DNA from: Siphonodentalium dalli
Lineage: Eukaryota; Mollusca; Scaphopoda; Gadilida; Siphonodentaliidae
Assembly: GCA_032622095.1 (NCBI GenBank)
Contig: CP136062.1
Coordinates: 51,227,349 to 51,291,348, forward strand
DNA length: 64,000 nucleotides
Reading direction: 5' to 3'
Shown: piece after piece, positions 10,077 to 21,151 of the stretch
Position numbering within the stretch: position 1 is the stretch's first letter
How the letters are laid out: each line of letters starts with the position of its first letter
Position numbers and translations under genes: made by a program
The notes under the pieces: generated by a model
Told to the model about the DNA's origin: nothing
Seen by the model: the letters and a program-made list of their open reading frames with translations, nothing else
Database searches by the model: none

Positions 10077-10205
10077 AACCATTTCTATACTAAATATACT
10101 CATTGATGTGTGATTCCCTCAGGAAATGTTCAGATAATAAGTTCAACATATGAATCATTCTGGTCTTGTATTATCTGTTTTTCTGCCTGTCATCTGCTTT
10201 TATTA
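10077..10205 (+). mobile_element. D2: partial D element
   Basis: It starts TTAACCATTTCTATACTAAA, continues through GGAAATGTTCAGATAATAAG and ends near the CTTGTATTATCTG block also seen in D6. The central palindrome is missing. Confidence 0.65.
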
Positions 10206-10323
10206 CCTGAATACCACTCTAAATAAATAATATCAAATCATATAATTTATTGAATATATGCACATTACATAACATGTTTGCATCACCCTACAAATGGAAC
10301 AATGAAGAGCATGCACATGTAAC

Positions 10324-10576
10324 CAAGCCTTGAAATAGTGTGTCTGTCATTTGCAGAATGAGGTCCCCAAAGGGCGAATTTAGTGATGCTAGCCCACTAT
10401 GCGTGGTAGCATCACCAAATTCACCCTCTGGGGACCTCATTTTGCTTACACCTCAGCAGAATGAGGTTCCCAGAGGGTGAATTTGGTATGCTAGCCCGCT
10501 ATGCGTGGTAGCATCACTAAATTCACCCTCTGGGGACCTCATTCTGCAAATGACAGACACCCTATTTCAAGGCTTG
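10324..10576. mobile_element. B4: short B element (two hairpins, no interior) with perfect duplication
   Basis: The ends are CAAGCCTTGAAATAG and its complement. CATGTAAC lies at 10316-10323 and 10577-10584, a perfect 8-bp target duplication. The two terminal hairpins are joined by only ~20 bp (CTTACACCTCAGCAGAATG). Confidence 0.9.
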
Positions 10577-10848
10577 CATGTAACAATAATTTAAACAATG
10601 AAGAATATTTGGTTTTCGCAAAATTCCAAGAAGCTCGAGCCGTGGAAGGGTTAAAAGTGTGACCAGAGATGATTCTTATGATCTACATTTCTGCTCATGG
10701 GGGGGGGGGGGGTGTTTGGGTGGGGGGTAATTTACCGAACTCCTATCAACTCACCTGTTCTCTTGCTGTTTGATCGATTGAGTTTTAACAGGTTTTGATG
10801 CATGAAGTCTGACATTTATTAGGCATATCTGATATGGCACTTCATTGC
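10497..10848 (+). repeat. Source locus of the captured segment at 8743-9102
   Basis: This stretch is contiguous with a complete B4 on its left and with unrelated sequence on its right. The 8.7-kb copy lacks both continuations and is bounded by the inverted repeats of another element. The copy therefore derives from here. A poly-G run (10700-10712) varies in length between copies. Confidence 0.75.
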
Positions 10849-10873
10849 AGGCAGGTAAATGGATGGTTTTAGA

Positions 10874-10963
10874 TAAAGGCAATGGTAGATTGAACCAGGA
10901 ACCATGGTAGATAAAACTTTGATTCATGGTAGATAAAACTTGAAGTCATGGTAGATAAAGCTC
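10874..10963 (+). repeat. Imperfect CATGGTAGATAAA repeats
   Basis: Four to five imperfect ~20-bp units containing ATGGTAGAT(A/T)(A/G)A. Confidence 0.7.
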
Positions 10964-11214
10964 CTGTTTTATTTTGGGAGCTTGATTAATTACCCACTCA
11001 TGATAAACTCTCACTGAAGTTAATAGGGACTCCATGCAGATGCCCCCAATGCCACATCTCTGAATTTATTCCATTTTATCTGACTGTCAGCATGAGGGAC
11101 ATGGTAATGCTGTTACCTCCCATCCTCTGCTAAGTTAAAACAGTTAATAATTCACTGCCTGAAACAACTGACAATTAATTAATTAAATTATTCTGACATT
11201 TTTACATTAGGGCT

Positions 11215-11447
11215 ACACCAATATAATAGCCTGGTTTACGAGAATGCACCAATATTATAGCCTGGTATATGAGGCCACACTAATATTATAGCCTGGCCAC
11301 ACCAATATTATAGCCTGGTTTACGAGGCCACACCAATATTATAGCCTGGTTTACGAGGCCACACCAATATTATAGCCTGGTTTACGAGGCCACACCAATA
11401 TTATAGCCTGGTTTACGAGGCCACACCAATATTATAGCTTGGTTCAT
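11215..11447 (+). repeat. 31-bp minisatellite
   Basis: About seven units of ACACCAATATTATAGCCTGG plus TTTACGAGGCC. The last five are nearly identical, while the first two are shortened or diverged. Confidence 0.95.
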
Positions 11448-11596
11448 GACTATTTGGGGGGACAAAAATATTCATCGCCACTAAAAGAATCTATGAACAG
11501 CGAAACTATGGATGAATTTCACAATTTTTTTTCAAAAAGTTATGTTTTGTTCAAAATTTCTGAGTAAACTGAGGTATTTCTTCCAATAAATAGTTA

Positions 11597-11746
11597 CAGT
11601 AATGCCCTAAATAATAGACTCCTTAACCACAACAGAATTATGGGTAATTTTTCAGGATTTAGTCGGAAATATGGCTTGTTGCCATTCATCGGAAAGCTCT
11701 CATAATTTTGCTGTGGTTAAGGAGTCGATTATTTAGGGCATTACTG
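11597..11746. mobile_element. A8: family A copy with internal deletion
   Basis: The left arm is complete. The right arm resumes at CATAATTTTGCTGTGG and ends GGCATTACTG. TA is preserved on both sides. Confidence 0.85.
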
Positions 11747-11759
11747 TAGTTTTGAGACC

Positions 11760-13420
11760 ATTTTGAATATTATACTGTCATTACTTTCATTGAATGATCT
11801 CTGTTTTTCTTAAATATCGAAAATTATTTTTGACTCCCTACAAAATCACAAATGTATTTCACTATTTTACTCTTATAGATACGGGCGGCCTTGGTAGTGG
11901 GTATAGCTGTTAAAATAGTCACATCCGCTAAAACCACCATAAACAGAAAGAATATTATCTATTAATAGACAGATGTTCTTATACCAATCATAAATATTGC
12001 GTATATTGCATGTAATTGTCACATTTGTATGCTTTGTTATGTAAACAAACATCAAAAATGTTACAGAGCCATTTGTTTATAGACAAACACTTGGAACTAC
12101 GGATCGTCCAATATAAATGTTCTGTTGTGCTGTAGTGTTTTCTCCTAACCTGTCTATGGTGATACATACCAAATAAGGAATTTACTATGAGTAGTATTGT
12201 GAGTTGTAACATGTAGACGCACCAAATTAGGGGCTTTACAACTGATGTATAATGCGTGCGAATCTAAACAAGGAAATTACGCAATATCGTGACTCTGCTT
12301 ATAAACAATCCACTGCGCTTTTTGCGAGAAAATAAACAGCAGTCGTCCTGTATATTCTCAGACACAAAACGTGTTTTGTGAATAATATCGCATTCATATC
12401 ATCATTATGCTATACTATTAGTATATTCTTGAAGAAATTATCATATTTGTTAAATGTTATTTCTAAATTATAACCTACACCAAAGGCCACCCCGTCCCTT
12501 TAATACATACACACTCGAAAAACCAAATAATAATAAAAAATAGCTATATGGGTAATCGTCTTCGCAATCATGGGTGGTTTATCTGTAGATTAATTTGCAT
12601 GCCGCGATCAATCTTACATCACAGACTTCGCCACCATACTGGTAATTTCACCTTGTGTTATATTGATTTCTCAAAATAATCGTTTTCATCCCAAAATGAT
12701 GTCGGATCAAACGCTGACGTGATGGCAAATAAAAAGCAAATAGCACTAACTCCTATTGCCTTGTCGATGATTCCGCTTTCAGAAATTACTGGTTTATGGT
12801 CGCGTAATGACTTTGTTGAGTGCTGGGCTATGGAGGGGTTGAAGATTACAAGATTTTTATTACTGCACTGTGATTTGTTGCTATTGATTTCGTTCATATA
12901 CATCTTACATGAGCGTCGATCCTTATTGGGTTGGGGTGTCAATTGCACAACTACATAAATTACTTATACCCCCCCCCCCCCCCTTCTCCCCTAGGAATTT
13001 GTGGACATTTGGTTGTTTAGGCACCCAAACCTGCGACAGATATGAAAGCAGCCCTGGATACCTAGCTGCATATGTGTGAACATCTTTCCATGCTAGCACA
13101 AAATTCATTTTTTATTTCCGAAAGAATTGAAGGTTTTTTCACATATAATCCCCTCTCCCACGGATCCGCCCCCAATCTGGGAGGGAAAATATTTCCATGC
13201 CATCCTGTGCCAGTAGAAAGAATGGAAGGTGTTAATACGTTCACTACTGACTCCCATTCAATTACATGCAAAAAGTATGAGATAACTTTCTCTTCTGCAA
13301 CAGCAGCAGCCATGTGTAAAACTGCAGCGTTAACTCTTTGATCTGTTTACCTGTGGATGGGGTGGGCAGTTACTTGATTACCATTCATTCTGTAGGGATG
13401 GACAGATAAATTTCAGCAAA
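11760..13420. other. Unassigned sequence without a supported gene
   Basis: There are no repeat ends. Two overlapping opposite-strand frames of 79 and 96 codons lie at 12658-12958; neither shows a motif I recognise, and a shared region open on both strands is weak coding evidence. A poly-C run lies at 12968-12983. Frames at 13062-13341 are also anonymous. Confidence 0.4.
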
Positions 13421-13427
13421 CAGCTTA

Positions 13428-13815
13428 ACCCTTTTTATATTAAATACTCATTGATTTGTACAGTAATGCCCTAAATAATCAACTCCTTAACCATAGCAGA
13501 ATTATGGGTAATTATTCAGGATTTAGTCGGAAATATGGCTTGTTGCCATTCATCGGAAAGCTCTCGGTGAGAGCTTTCCGATGAATGGCAACAAGCCATA
13601 TTTACGAGAGCTTTCCGATGAATGGCAACAAGCCATATTTACGACTAAATCCGGAAAAATTACCCATAATTCTGCTGTGTTAAGGAGTCAATTATTTAGG
13701 GCATTACTGTAGTTATCCCTTAGGAAATGTTCAGATAATAAGGTTGTTGAACTTATTTTCTGAACATTTTAAATAATTCCTTCTTATAAATAGGGCTCCT
13801 TCTGCACTTTTATTA
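13428..13815 (+). mobile_element. D3: D element interrupted by A9
   Basis: It starts TTAACCCTTTTTATATTAAA. The block ATTGATTTG-TA is broken by A9 and resumes as TAGTTATCCCTTAGGAAATG, which matches the uninterrupted order in other D copies. A GATAATAAG/CTTATTTTC palindrome follows. Confidence 0.75.
13461..13709. mobile_element. A9: long family A copy nested in D3
   Basis: Both termini and the flanking TA are intact. The loop region is duplicated: GAGAGCTTTCCGATGAATGG with CAACAAGCCATATTTACGA occurs twice in tandem, making this the longest copy. Confidence 0.9.
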
Positions 13816-14111
13816 TCTTTCATCGACTTATTTTTCCTGAAAACCCTTCCAGATGAATAATAGACCATTCCAGTGAATACTTTCATAACTGAATGGGAGA
13901 ATTCATTTAATATCAAAAGAGTAAAATAAGGCTGTTTATTGTTTGATGAAGTCTTAAAGAAGGTGTAACTCTTCCATGAACATTCTGTGTATATTACCCT
14001 GTGCCAATGTATTCTCTTATATATACGAGTCTCCCATAGGGAGCCTCGCATATATAACAGAATACATTGGCCTAACAATATTTACCTTGACATTGTAAGC
14101 CAGTGCATTCT

Positions 14112-14151
<40 letters not shown>

Positions 14152-14441
14152 AGGCGACCTACATATATAAGAAAATGCACTGGTACATGATTTTAATGCT
14201 GCACCAGCCACAGCTCCTGCTAGGCCTGTAACGATACGCTTGGTCACGATACGATACGTATCGCGATACGGGGCCAACGATACGATACGTATCGCGATAC
14301 GCAAAATTTGATCCCACGAGTCAATAGCTATTCAAGTTCAACACTCCAAATTTGCACAACTCTCAGGTGTTATCGTAGAATGATGAACTATACTAAATTT
14401 AGTGAACAGTATATCATTTCACAGTTGGCAGTCAGTTGCTG

Positions 14442-14678
14442 GAGTTTCTGACTGAAAATGAGCTTCTCTGACAATATACTCAGATTTAACTATTGACAAG
14501 TAGTGTAAGCACCCAGCGACAGTTCGCCATGCACCATTATTGGCATTAAACTATATGCCTAATAATGGCACATGACGAAATGTCGCTGGGCAGCTGGGCT
14601 CTTATACACTACTTTGTATTATGCTCATAGTTATATCTGAGTATATTGTCAGAAAAGCTCATTTTCAATCCGAAACTC
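14442..14678. repeat. Long imperfect palindrome inside the hAT element
   Basis: Arms of ~110 bp share GACAATATACTCAGAT, TAGTGTA, CCCAGCGACA and CCATTATTGGCAT with their complements. It lies entirely inside the hAT and could be a nested hairpin MITE or a hAT-internal structure. The ends are too diverged to define. Confidence 0.75.
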
Positions 14679-14918
14679 ATGCAACAGTGATTCAAGTCTT
14701 ATTTTTAAAATTCATTTCATATTTTAATCAACAGTAATTCAACACAACAATGTGACATTAGTCACAACTCACAACATGTAACAGATAACACTGTCACTGT
14801 CAGAACCGAACCGAACTGGCGAGCATGACGGAGCATCAAACATTAACTGAGTGTTTGTAAGTAAGTTTACCCGAAGTTGATGTTCTTATTCATGAGGCAT
14901 TGAAGTTATGCTAGGTTT

Positions 14919-15293
14919 TTACATGTTGTTCGTAACACCAGTTTTGTAAGAGGTTGCCGTCGAACATAATTTGCAGATCGTTTTAGTTCTGTCTGCCTTA
15001 ATGCGTCCATCCTCTTCAAGTTCAACGGTGTATGTCCCAAAACCTAAATATTGCCAGACTTTCGACCTGTAGGCCGCTGGCGGATTGACAAGTTTTAAGC
15101 TTTGAGCAGACATCTTTCCACGGCCCATGTGTTGTTGTTTTGACGCAGACGATATATCCAATATACTAGTATTTGATTGGTTGAAATCACAGCAGTTCAT
15201 CAAATTAAACCAATCAGAGCATGGCTTACAGTCTGAGGCTAGGTTACGGAGGTCAGTCATTTCACTTCCGCCAACGTTTGTGTCAAAGGTCAA
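14919..15293 (-). CDS. BED zinc-finger N-terminal fragment of a hAT transposase
   Basis: The 124-codon frame ends in a BED-type finger: SKVWQYLGF, then an acidic linker, then ICKLC and YKTGVTNNM. BED fingers (W...C..C...N...H) bind DNA at the N-terminus of many hAT transposases and ZBED proteins. The zinc-ligand C..C pair and the NN before the expected HL are visible, but the frame stops at NNM before the histidines. The next bases are GTAAAA, so this may be an exon ending at a splice donor. The true start may be the internal MGRGKMSAQ rather than the first methionine. The hAT catalytic domain is absent from the element, so the protein cannot be a functional transposase as it stands. Confidence 0.65.
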   Translation of the reverse strand: MTFDTNVGGSEMTDLRNLASDCKPCSDWFNLMNCCDFNQSNTSILDISSASKQQHMGRGKMSAQSLKLVNPPAAYRSKVWQYLGFGTYTVELEEDGRIKADRTKTICKLCSTATSYKTGVTNNM

Positions 15294-15545
15294 AGTGCGA
15301 GCTCACGGAAACAAACGAAATTTACAGATTCACTTGCGATAACACTTTGTAAGCATTCACAGCTTACGGAAACGAACGAGGGGACCCGATTGACTTCGTA
15401 TGGTAACTGCATAATAGCGGAACTGTATCGTAGTGTATCGAAATTACAGTCAAATGAATCGTGTATAGAATCGTGAATGACGAATCGCGATGCATCGAAA
15501 TCGCGATGAATCGTTACAGGCCTAGCTCCTGCCATGAAAGGGTTA

Positions 15546-16588
15546 AAACAATAATTGTGAATCAGAGAGACCAATCAACAGGAGCATCGTACAGTCAGGA
15601 AATCATTTTTTCCGCTATTTTATTTCATGATTTGGGACAGAAAATGCAGATATATTTGGAACATAATTATACCCCCCCCAGCAATGAGTTGTTGTTGGGG
15701 GGTATACTGGTATCAGTTGCCCATACATCCGTCCGTCCATCCATCCATCTGTCTGTCAGTCTGTGGACTCAATTTTGACTGAGCTTTTATTCCTACATTT
15801 TTTTTCTTTTTTGAAACTTTGCACAGATATTTAGCAGTATCCTGTGCATCTGCGATTATGAGGTCTGTCCGACTTTTTTTGTTTGGAGTTATCCCCCTTT
15901 TTCGACTTAGAAAATTTTCACTACAGGTGTATACTTTTGTCTGAGCTTTTATTCCTACATTTTTTGGTCAATTGTTTTAAAATTTGGCACATATATTTAG
16001 TACCGTGGGAACCTGTGCACCTGCGATTATAAGGTCTGTCCGACTTTTTCTTTGTGGAGTTATCCCCCTTTCTTGACTTAGCAAACCTTTAAGCATCCTT
16101 TTCATTATATTGCAGATTCTGTAACTTAGCTTTGCCATCAACTCAATTATCTGATAGATTTGTCCTCACCACTCTCCACACCCGGAAGACAAAGTGTTCT
16201 TGTGACAAAATGCTTGATAATATTTCTTCCAGTGCATGTGTAAGTAATGACCCCCGTCAGTGCAGAGTTCTATAATTATGTCAGCTCATTTCAGTTACAC
16301 CGGAAGTAATAACCGTCCTATTGAAATGATATCCAGTGCGACAGTCCTCGTTCATTTCTCTCGTGATTGACGCTGATTATAGATTAACTATTACAGATCT
16401 ATAAGCATTATTTCATAGCTTTTCTTCAAAATTGGACAAAAAACTATTAGCTGCAGTGATATACTCTATACATAGTTATACCACCCCACCCCCCCCCCCC
16501 CCCCCCCCATATTGGCTTTTTGACTTAGAATATTTTCAATCTTTGACACAATTTTGTCCGCATTTTTTTATGAATCTTTTTTTGTTAA
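15546..16588 (+). repeat. Dispersed 'GTCCGTCC...TTTTATTCCTACATTTTT' repeat, left part
   Basis: A CCCCCCAGCAA...TTGTTGGGGGG hairpin (15668-15705) and a CCGTCCGTCCATCC run lead into two tandem units (15770-15905 and 15940-16085). The units share GAGCTTTTATTCCTACATTTT, TTTGCACAGATATTTAG-like, CTGCGATTAT(G/A)AGG and GGAGTTATCCCCCTTT. A related stretch at 16495-16588 starts in poly-C. Similar sequence lies at 59505-59614. Confidence 0.7.
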
Positions 16589-17010
16589 CCCTTTCAGTGC
16601 CAGGGGCCAATCTCATCCTCCCTAATTTACGGTCTGTAAAATAACATTTTTTTTCAGATTTTTTTGGGGTTGAAATTTTGTTTGGGTATGCTTAAGCATG
16701 CTATAGCGAATTTAAAAACAAACTGGATAAAACATTAGGGGCATGTTGTAACTCAAAACTATCACCAAATATTCATAGTAATAATTTTGATGCCCATGAA
16801 AAACGTAAGATTCCCTGGCAAAATAAGTCTGTTAAAGAATATAAGATAAAATTGTAAAAAATTGTAAAAAATAATAACAAATGAAAAATTGTTAGGCCAA
16901 TGCATTCTCTTATATATGCGGGGCGACCTATAGTCGACTCGCATATATAAGAGATGCATTGGCACAGGGTTCATGGGTTGATACAAAAATCGGGCCTGGC
17001 ACTGAAAGGG
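16589..17010. mobile_element. C2b: complete TTAA MITE nested in the dispersed repeat
   Basis: The ends are CCCTTTCAGTGCCAGG and CCTGGCACTGAAAGGG, with TTAA at 16585-16588 and 17011-17014. Only one C-type hairpin is present (16892-16968) after a ~300-bp interior. The host repeat reads TTTTTG before and ACTTTGCA after, so C2b split it. Confidence 0.85.
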
Positions 17011-17500
17011 TTAAACTTTGCAAACATCAACCAACATGGGAACCTAATTTTAATGTTGCTCAGACTTATTTTGGCGGAGTTATTGGCCTTCTTGACAGAT
17101 TATTTTCATTTTTCTCTGTAATATTTTTTACCAATTGTCCATTTTGAATAATTGTGCACCTGCAATTGGAATCTGTTATTTTATTATTTTAACTTGTGGG
17201 GGGGGGGGGGGGTATCCATGGTCCCGATGGGACAGTCACACCTCTAGTTTGCACAAGCTATTGAGGAGACCATGCCATGTCATGATGTTGACTACTAGCT
17301 TGTTGTCGAATCCCCTCTATATCATATATCTGTGTATTATATTTAATTACTTTTTTTTATGAATTATATGGATTAAATACTGTTTACACCAAACTTAAAG
17401 TGAAACACTTTGCTGAGCTGTTCAGAAAGGTATAACAAAGAATCATGTCAAAATAAGCTATTTTCATAAATTTGATATCAAAATAGGAAGAAAACAGCAT
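17011..17500 (+). repeat. Right part of the dispersed repeat, then anonymous sequence
   Basis: ACTTTGCAAACATCAACC and a TTGGCGGAGTTATTGGCC block continue the repeat to a poly-G run and GGTATCCATGGTCC near 17225. The rest (to 17500) shows nothing recognisable. Confidence 0.55.
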
Positions 17501-17504
17501 CATA

Positions 17505-17676
17505 CAGTAATGCTCTAAATAATCGACTCCTTAACCACATCAGAATTATGGGTATTTTTTCAGGATTCACTAAGAGCTTTCCGATGAATGGCAACAAGCC
17601 ATATTTCCTACTAATTCCTGAAAAATTACCCATAATTCTGCTGTGGTTAAGGAGTCGATTATTTAGAGCATTACTG
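17505..17676. mobile_element. A10: family A copy
   Basis: The left arm is shortened after TTTTTCAGGATT and the right arm is complete. TA is present on both sides. Confidence 0.85.
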
Positions 17677-17679
17677 TAA

Positions 17680-18580
17680 TTGTTATAAACAAATTACATG
17701 CACTGACTATTGTTGGGGGAACAATTTCCTTAATGAATTACACCGTGTAGTTTTTCTCAGTCATTATCAATGCCCGCTAATCCACTGAGCCCGTTGCCGA
17801 AAAGATTTTGTGATAGGCCACCCGTAACTGAAGTTATGCTGATTGATGCGATTGAATATTCCATTATGGATTATGTTGTTCCTAATCGTTATATTTTCCT
17901 TCATGTGACGTCACATGAGGGACTACTAGCGACACGCAATGTCAAACCTGACAGGCTGTCGCAATGGCTTTTATTTACTGATTGTTTATACATAAACGAC
18001 TGAACCATCTGAGCTAAAAATGTGTACATGTGGGTAATTTGATCTGGGGAATCTTATTAGATAGGTCTCGTTGACATCAGATGTCTTAAAAGAGCACTAA
18101 TAATTAATTTAATTAAATAATTAATGATACACCCAAAATGGTTGCAATCTGGTCAGTTAAAATTGAAACACTGGGATATGTTGACCTGTAGAGTGTCATG
18201 AGATAATTAAATGCCGTTGACCTGAGACAAAGGGGAAAATAAGAGCAATAAAGATTGTTCCTTGTGTAGGAATATTGGTACATATGGGTCACCTGACCAG
18301 GGGAATGGCATGGGATATGTGCATCTTCTCATGTTCCATCCATGAATAATGGCTGAGAATTAAATATTACTTACCTTTCACTGCAGATGACTTAAAGGGG
18401 GGCTAATAGATTATATGATCAATAAAGAGTGTTCAAATTATGTTCTCTGAAATGGTACAGTACATGTAGATGTGAATGTAATATTCTATTATCTTAGTTG
18501 ATTGCTACATTCTTCCAGTGGAGATATATTGCTTGGATACTAACTTATCTGTTTTATTCACTGAAGTAAATCCATTATAT
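17680..18580. other. Anonymous sequence
   Basis: A 77-codon plus-strand frame (17770-18003) has no recognisable motif. No repeat termini were found. Confidence 0.45.
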
Positions 18581-18586
18581 ATTTAA

Positions 18587-19034
18587 AGGTACTCAATCCG
18601 ATAATCCGATTCGATGGTCCCCATGTCATCAGATTCCAACAGAATATATTTTTTTTTAAATGCTGCTTCAGTTATCAGAATCGATTAATTGCCCAAAAAT
18701 AATGCTAACCACAGTCAACTATAGTATAAAATTTCCCAAAACCTGTTATTTATCAACATTTTGTTCAATGAAATTTTGCCTGTTTGTCAAATATCTGATA
18801 CAAAAAAGTCACTTGATTTTAGAGTTATCCATCTTCACTCCCCAATTTGGTCTTCTCGTCGACTTTTACTGGGCCACTCAATATTCCAGGTGGTGAAAAA
18901 TAATAGAGTTAAAAAATCGATATCTGATCACTCTGAGCTTTGATGGGTGGGTTCCTCGACTCGTATCAAAGATTTTTTACCCCGAAGCCAAATAAATAGT
19001 AATTGAGGGACGCTTAATAATCGGATTGAGTACC
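18587..19034. mobile_element. I: TTAA-flanked TIR element, ~450 bp
   Basis: The ends are AGGTACTCAATCCGAT and its complement ATCGGATTGAGTACCT. TTAA lies within TTTAAA on both sides (18583-18586 and 19035-19038). The interior is AT-rich with no transposase. This is the only copy in the window. Confidence 0.8.
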
Positions 19035-19261
19035 TTTAAATAATCAACCTAAAAAATTATGTTTTTATCAGTGAATGGCAAACCGTCTTTGAAGAGTGAA
19101 ACGTCAAAAAAGTTTGAATACCCGCAAAATTGACATTGACGTTATGGTCCTGTCTTAGATTATAGGTCAAATTCTGTTTATAATTATAGGCATCAAAGTC
19201 GAACTTCAAAAACTGTGGATTACTGAAGGTTGTGTCTTCTGTCTCAGTCCCTTGTATTAGA

Positions 19262-19345
19262 AAATGAACCTTTTCTATACTAAATACTACTTGACGAGCT
19301 GTTCCCTAAAGAATTGTTCAGATAATAAGTTCAACAAACGAACAT
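19262..19345 (+). mobile_element. D4: D element fragment
   Basis: It runs from AACCTTTTCTATACTAAATA through TTCAGATAATAAGTTCAACA and is truncated in the palindrome. Confidence 0.65.
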
Positions 19346-19609
19346 AGGGTGGTGTAGAACTACATGTAGCTTATTTCAGCATCGATAGTCACCTATTATC
19401 CAAATCCCCCCTGTCGCCATACCCCCCCCCCCCCCCCCCCCACACCCCAGCTTCCCTCTTACATACATGCATATATTAATATATATATTTTCCATCTTCT
19501 TTCAAATTTTATATGTTTGATCTTTTTATATTGTTTGAATTAATTTTTTTACATAAAATAGAATGTCAAGTCTCCATGTACAGTTTCTCATTCCCATATC
19601 AAGTCTGAG

Positions 19610-20030
19610 ATTAGTGTGTCTGTCATTTGCAGAATTAGGTCCCCAGAGGTAGAATTTAGTGATGCTATCCTGCATAGCATGCTAGCATAACTAAATTCAC
19701 CCTCTGTGGACCTCATTATGCTTAATTAGGCCTCATCTTCTCTGGAAAGTTTCTTTACTGTCAAATTTCTTAAAAAATCTTCACATAGATTCTATTTCTT
19801 TTTTAGTTTAGTTTCTCTATATCACCAATTTGGCAGACGACACATTGCATAATCATGGTTCCCAATGGGTGTATATCACAATATACACCATTTGGGAACT
19901 TTAATCCGAGTCCATGTCTCCCATAGCAGATGAGGCCATGCAGAATGGGTTCCCAGAGGGTGAATTTGGTGATGCTAGCCCACTGAGCAGGATAGCGTCA
20001 CTAAATTCTCCCTCTGGTGACCGCTTGTCC
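19610..20030 (+). mobile_element. B5: subtype 1 B element with its right end lost to a minisatellite
   Basis: It is complete from CAAGTCTGAGATTAG through the interior to the right hairpin (TCTCCCTCTGGTGACC). It then passes straight into the CATATCCACC minisatellite, so the terminal ~35 bp and any target duplication are missing. A poly-C run (19417-19441) lies upstream. Confidence 0.75.
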
Positions 20031-20290
20031 CATATCCACCCACACTCCCCCCCCCCCCATATCCACCAACACTCCCCCCCCATATCCACCAACACTCCCT
20101 GCAGCATCCCCATATCCACCAACACTCCCTGTAGCATCCCCATATCCACCAACACTCCCTGCAGCATCCCCATACCCACCACACTCCCTGCAACATCCCC
20201 ATACCCACCACACTCCCTGGTACCATATCCACTTACACTCCCTGGAGCCTCCCCATACCCACCTACACCCCCCATATCCACCCACACCCC
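20031..20290 (+). repeat. ~30-bp CCATATCCACCAACACTCCC minisatellite
   Basis: About eight units of CCCCATATCCACCAACACTC plus CCTGCAGCAT, with length variants and C-runs at the edges. Because units are multiples of three bases without stops, long proline-rich or glycine/tryptophan-rich frames open in several frames at once. None is a gene. Confidence 0.9.
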
Positions 20291-20431
20291 ACCCCTCATA
20301 TCCAGTGTATTATCCACCCCCTCCCCGGTGCATAAAAGCAAATAATAATAACTCCTCTGAGTTAGACATGCAGCACCAATATATAGCACTAATACTCACC
20401 ATTTGCTTTTATTTGTTGTCATTTGTGTGCA

Positions 20432-20512
20432 TATCGGAGAGTTCTCGTGGGAGGCGATTGGTCTGGGATAACGGGTATCGTGGGAGGCAATTGGTCTGGG
20501 ATAACGGGTATC
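20432..20512 (+). repeat. 35-bp tandem duplication
   Basis: GTGGGAGGC(G/A)ATTGGTCTGG with ATAACGGGTATC occurs twice in tandem. Confidence 0.9.
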
Positions 20513-20769
20513 ATTCTACGCTGGTCTTTGTTGATAGGCATCTGATATTCTATGTCTTATCATATAATGTTACATAGGGAGACATCAAAACCAAAATAGC
20601 TTTCAGGCTTTCTGCCTCTGTCAAAATATCAAAGATTAAATTATTGCCAAGGGTATAGCACTAATATGCCATTCATTAATTTTGCAAAAAATAACTTTGA
20701 TAAAAATTTTGCGTTATCATCATAAAGTCACGGCTCTCTGGGGAAATTTAGGTAATTGTTGTAGAATTA

Positions 20770-21005
20770 CTTGTGCTTAATAAACAGATCTCACTATCTC
20801 GCCCATCGCCATGCCGGTCTGGGCGTCTCTCGCCTTGGGGTAAAAAAAGAAGATTTTTAAACAAATTTTCTATAATGGGGTGACATACTCAGATTGGCCC
20901 TGATCCAGATGGCTAGACCACCGCTCCCAAGGGTTCCTCCTACGATTTGTGACATGACTCGATTCTCAGCCTGATCTGCATGTCTCACCATGGGGTAAAG
21001 TGCTA
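20770..21005 (+). repeat. P repeat unit
   Basis: It shares CTCGCCTTGGGGTAAAA, ATACTCAGATTGGCCCTG and CCTGATCTGCATGTCTC-like blocks with 24880-25695 and 26401-26697. Confidence 0.6.
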
Positions 21006-21011
21006 TTTTAA

Positions 21012-21055
21012 CCCTTTCAGTGCCAAGGCCGATTTTTGTATCAACCCATATTTCC
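21012..21055. mobile_element. C2d: solo C2 end fragment
   Basis: TTAA followed by CCCTTTCAGTGCCAAGGCCG and TTTTTGTATCAACCCATAT; nothing of the hairpins remains. Confidence 0.6.
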
Positions 21056-21078
21056 TTGATCATTTTTCAATTTTATTG

Positions 21079-21151
21079 ATTATAATAATGTGATACATTG
21101 ATGGAAAGAGCTCTTAGAGTTCTTTCCATCAATGTATCACATTATTATAAT
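21079..21151. repeat. Near-perfect palindrome next to H1
   Basis: Arms of ~35 bp (ATTATAATAATGTGATACAT, then TGATGGAAAGA) surround a few unpaired bases. It abuts the GAAACAC end of H1. Confidence 0.9.

Larger units (their letters stand above)
14221..15524 (-). mobile_element. hAT element, 1.3 kb, with BED-finger exon
   Basis: The ends are TAGGCCTGTAACGAT and ATCGTTACAGGCCTA. GCTCCTGC is duplicated at 14213-14220 and 15525-15532, a perfect 8-bp duplication inside C3a. Subterminal ACGATACGATACGTATCGCG motifs occur twice on the left, and CGATGCATCGAAATCGCGAT lies on the right; these could be transposase-binding sites (inference). The element carries only an N-terminal transposase fragment and is much shorter than autonomous hATs, so it is an internal-deletion derivative. 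Confidence 0.9.
13998..15542. mobile_element. C3a: TTAA MITE split by a hAT element
   Basis: The hairpin-bearing left part (13998-14220) has the C3 layout: hairpin, AACAATATTTACCTTGACATTG spacer, second hairpin. In the second hairpin the loop has expanded to a (TA)n run (14117-14148). The C3 end GCTCCTGCCATGAAAGGG-TTAA resumes at 15525 after the hAT. The left terminus is missing. Confidence 0.75.

Noticed and set aside
12658-12958. Opposite-strand 79- and 96-codon frames as possible host exons
   Set aside because: No motif, no clear splice signals with matching neighbours, and openness on both strands. Not enough to call a gene.
19901-20577. Several overlapping 85-186 codon proline- or glycine/tryptophan-rich frames
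   Set aside because: They come from the 30-bp minisatellite, whose period is divisible by three and lacks stops on either strand.
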